From assembly GCA_964610045.1 (NCBI GenBank), contig CAZSUN010000005.1, forward strand, positions 1-64,000: a stretch of DNA of 64,000 bases, in the 5' to 3' direction. The DNA is from JACCYX01 sp964610045. Lineage in GTDB: Bacteria > Chloroflexota > Chloroflexia > Thermomicrobiales > UBA6265. The stretch's first letter is position 1; each line of letters begins with the position of its first letter. Positions 63,177-64,000 of the stretch are shown piece after piece. Position numbers and translations under genes: made by a program. The notes below the pieces were generated by a model that was not told the DNA's origin, ran no database searches, and was given only the letters and a program-made list of their open reading frames with translations.

Positions 63177-64000
63177 TTGACCGACCACCGACCAACCACC
63201 ACCAGAATTCCGACTGATTCCGCCGCACCGTGGGATGGGCCGTTGCCAACCCTTGAGGATGTTTTCCGGGCGCGCGCAGTGATCCGGCAGCACCTGGCAC
63301 CGACACCGCTGCTCCACGCCGAGGCATTGTCGGAGCGGCTTGGCTTCGATCTCCGCATCAAGTGCGAAAACGTGCAGCCAACCGGCGCGTTCAAGGTTCG
63401 AGGCGGCTTGTACTACATGAGCCGACTCGACGATGAATCCCGCGCCAGGGGCGTCGTGGCAGCATCGACAGGCAACCACGGCCAGTCGATCGCTTATGCC
63501 GCGCGCGAGTTTGGCTCCCGGGCTACCGTGTTCGTGCCGGAGGGAGCCAATCCGCTCAAAGTGGCCTCGATGCAGCGATTGGGCGCCGAGGTCATCGCCT
63601 TTGGGCGGGACTTCGACGATTGCCTGGACGAATCGAAACGCCACGCCGAGCGCACCGGCGCCGTATTCATTCACTCGGCGAACGAGCCGGACCTGATCGC
63701 GGGTGTCGCCACGCACACCCTGGAGATCATGGAGCAGGCGCCAGATACCGATGCGGTGTTCGTCGCAATCGGTGGCGGCAGCGGTTTGTGCGGTGCAGTG
63801 ATCGCCGGAAAAGGCATCAAGCCGAATCTGGAGGTGACGGGTGTCCAGGCCGAACTCGCGCCGGTGGTTCGCGACTCGTGGCGGGCGCGAACCCTCCTGC
63901 AATACGAGACCGCGCCGACGTTCGCCGAGGGTGTGGCGACCCGGCAGGCGTTCTCCCTGCCGGCGGCAATTCTGTGGGATCGGGTTGACGATATCATGGT
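63177..64000 (+). CDS. Threonine dehydratase/serine racemase-like PLP enzyme (partial, runs off the end)
   Basis: At least 274 codons are visible, without stop, to the window's end. The TTG start at 63177 follows GGAAGGA. The PLP Lys lies in GAFKVRGG (near residues 69-76), the phosphate and substrate region is ASTGNHGQSIAYAA, and the glycine loop is IGGGSGLCGAVIA (normally GGGGL). This is fold-type II, matching the catabolic threonine dehydratase/serine racemase group. It could provide 2-oxobutyrate for isoleucine synthesis in concert with ilvB, but the C-terminal part needed to judge regulation is missing. Confidence 0.88.
   Translation, partial: MTDHRPTTTRIPTDSAAPWDGPLPTLEDVFRARAVIRQHLAPTPLLHAEALSERLGFDLRIKCENVQPTGAFKVRGGLYYMSRLDDESRARGVVAASTGNHGQSIAYAAREFGSRATVFVPEGANPLKVASMQRLGAEVIAFGRDFDDCLDESKRHAERTGAVFIHSANEPDLIAGVATHTLEIMEQAPDTDAVFVAIGGGSGLCGAVIAGKGIKPNLEVTGVQAELAPVVRDSWRARTLLQYETAPTFAEGVATRQAFSLPAAILWDRVDDIM

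Noticed and set aside
62904..63902. 332-codon minus-strand ORF over the last gene
   Set aside because: The plus strand encodes a clear PLP enzyme with the FKVRGG and STGNHGQ motifs, so this is its shadow.

Overview
This 64-kb window is GC-rich, densely coded chromosomal DNA. It has about 60 protein genes, short gaps, many 4-nt stop/start overlaps, frequent GTG and TTG starts, and no rRNA, tRNA, CRISPR array, transposase or phage gene that I can see. The mix of a GlgE/TreS/maltokinase cluster, a DUF3090 protein, a putative F420-type flavoenzyme, NfeD plus flotillin, and a standalone XPB-N-like protein suggests Chloroflexota, most likely a Thermomicrobia-type lineage. A high-GC actinobacterium is the main alternative. 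No marker gene settles the taxonomy.

Layout. 0.4-3.5 kb: YajQ, a NarL-type two-component pair and a MarR regulator. 3.6-11.5 kb: alpha-glucan and trehalose metabolism (glgX on the minus strand; glgE, treS and maltokinase on the plus strand). 11.5-15.9 kb: a CvpA-like membrane protein, then a divergent MMPL-exporter/TetR pair with a palindromic operator candidate between them. 15.9-18.5 kb: an overlapping rsmA-ispE-unknown operon. 18.5-26.6 kb: DUF952, mutM, an M42 peptidase, the XPB-N-like protein, gltX and a histidine phosphatase. 27-35.4 kb: a VOC protein, a SelA-like PLP enzyme with RidA, yebC-ruvC-tlyA-larB, a vapB gene with a frameshifted vapC, and a class C beta-lactamase-like hydrolase. 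35.7-42.6 kb: an acyl-CoA/B12 set (hbd, B12-binding mutase domain, meaB), rodA-like, NfeD-flotillin and DUF3090. 42.6-52.3 kb: a complete branched-chain amino acid operon, ilvB-ilvN-ilvC-leuA-(methyltransferase)-leuC-leuD-leuB. 52.5-64 kb: an FAD oxidase, parB-parA, two very small genes, a PAP2 enzyme, guaB, a second ParA, an L,D-transpeptidase, pyrF, and the start of a threonine-dehydratase-like gene that runs off the end.

The strongest regulatory signal is a probable transcription attenuator ahead of ilvB. A consensus-like promoter precedes a 33-codon leader ORF in which 14 of codons 4-21 encode Leu, Ile or Val. This is followed by mutually exclusive hairpins ending in a GC-rich stem and five T residues. 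It would let charged Leu/Ile/Val-tRNA levels control the whole operon.

Three kinds of short non-coding repeat fill most longer gaps. One is a GGGGAGG-ended inverted-repeat element (four copies, one between leuC and leuD). One is a 54-bp GGGCCGAC hairpin unit (two near-identical copies and a decayed one). The third is a TGTCATTCCGAG...CTCGGAATGACA family. One copy of the third supplies the stop codon of leuD.
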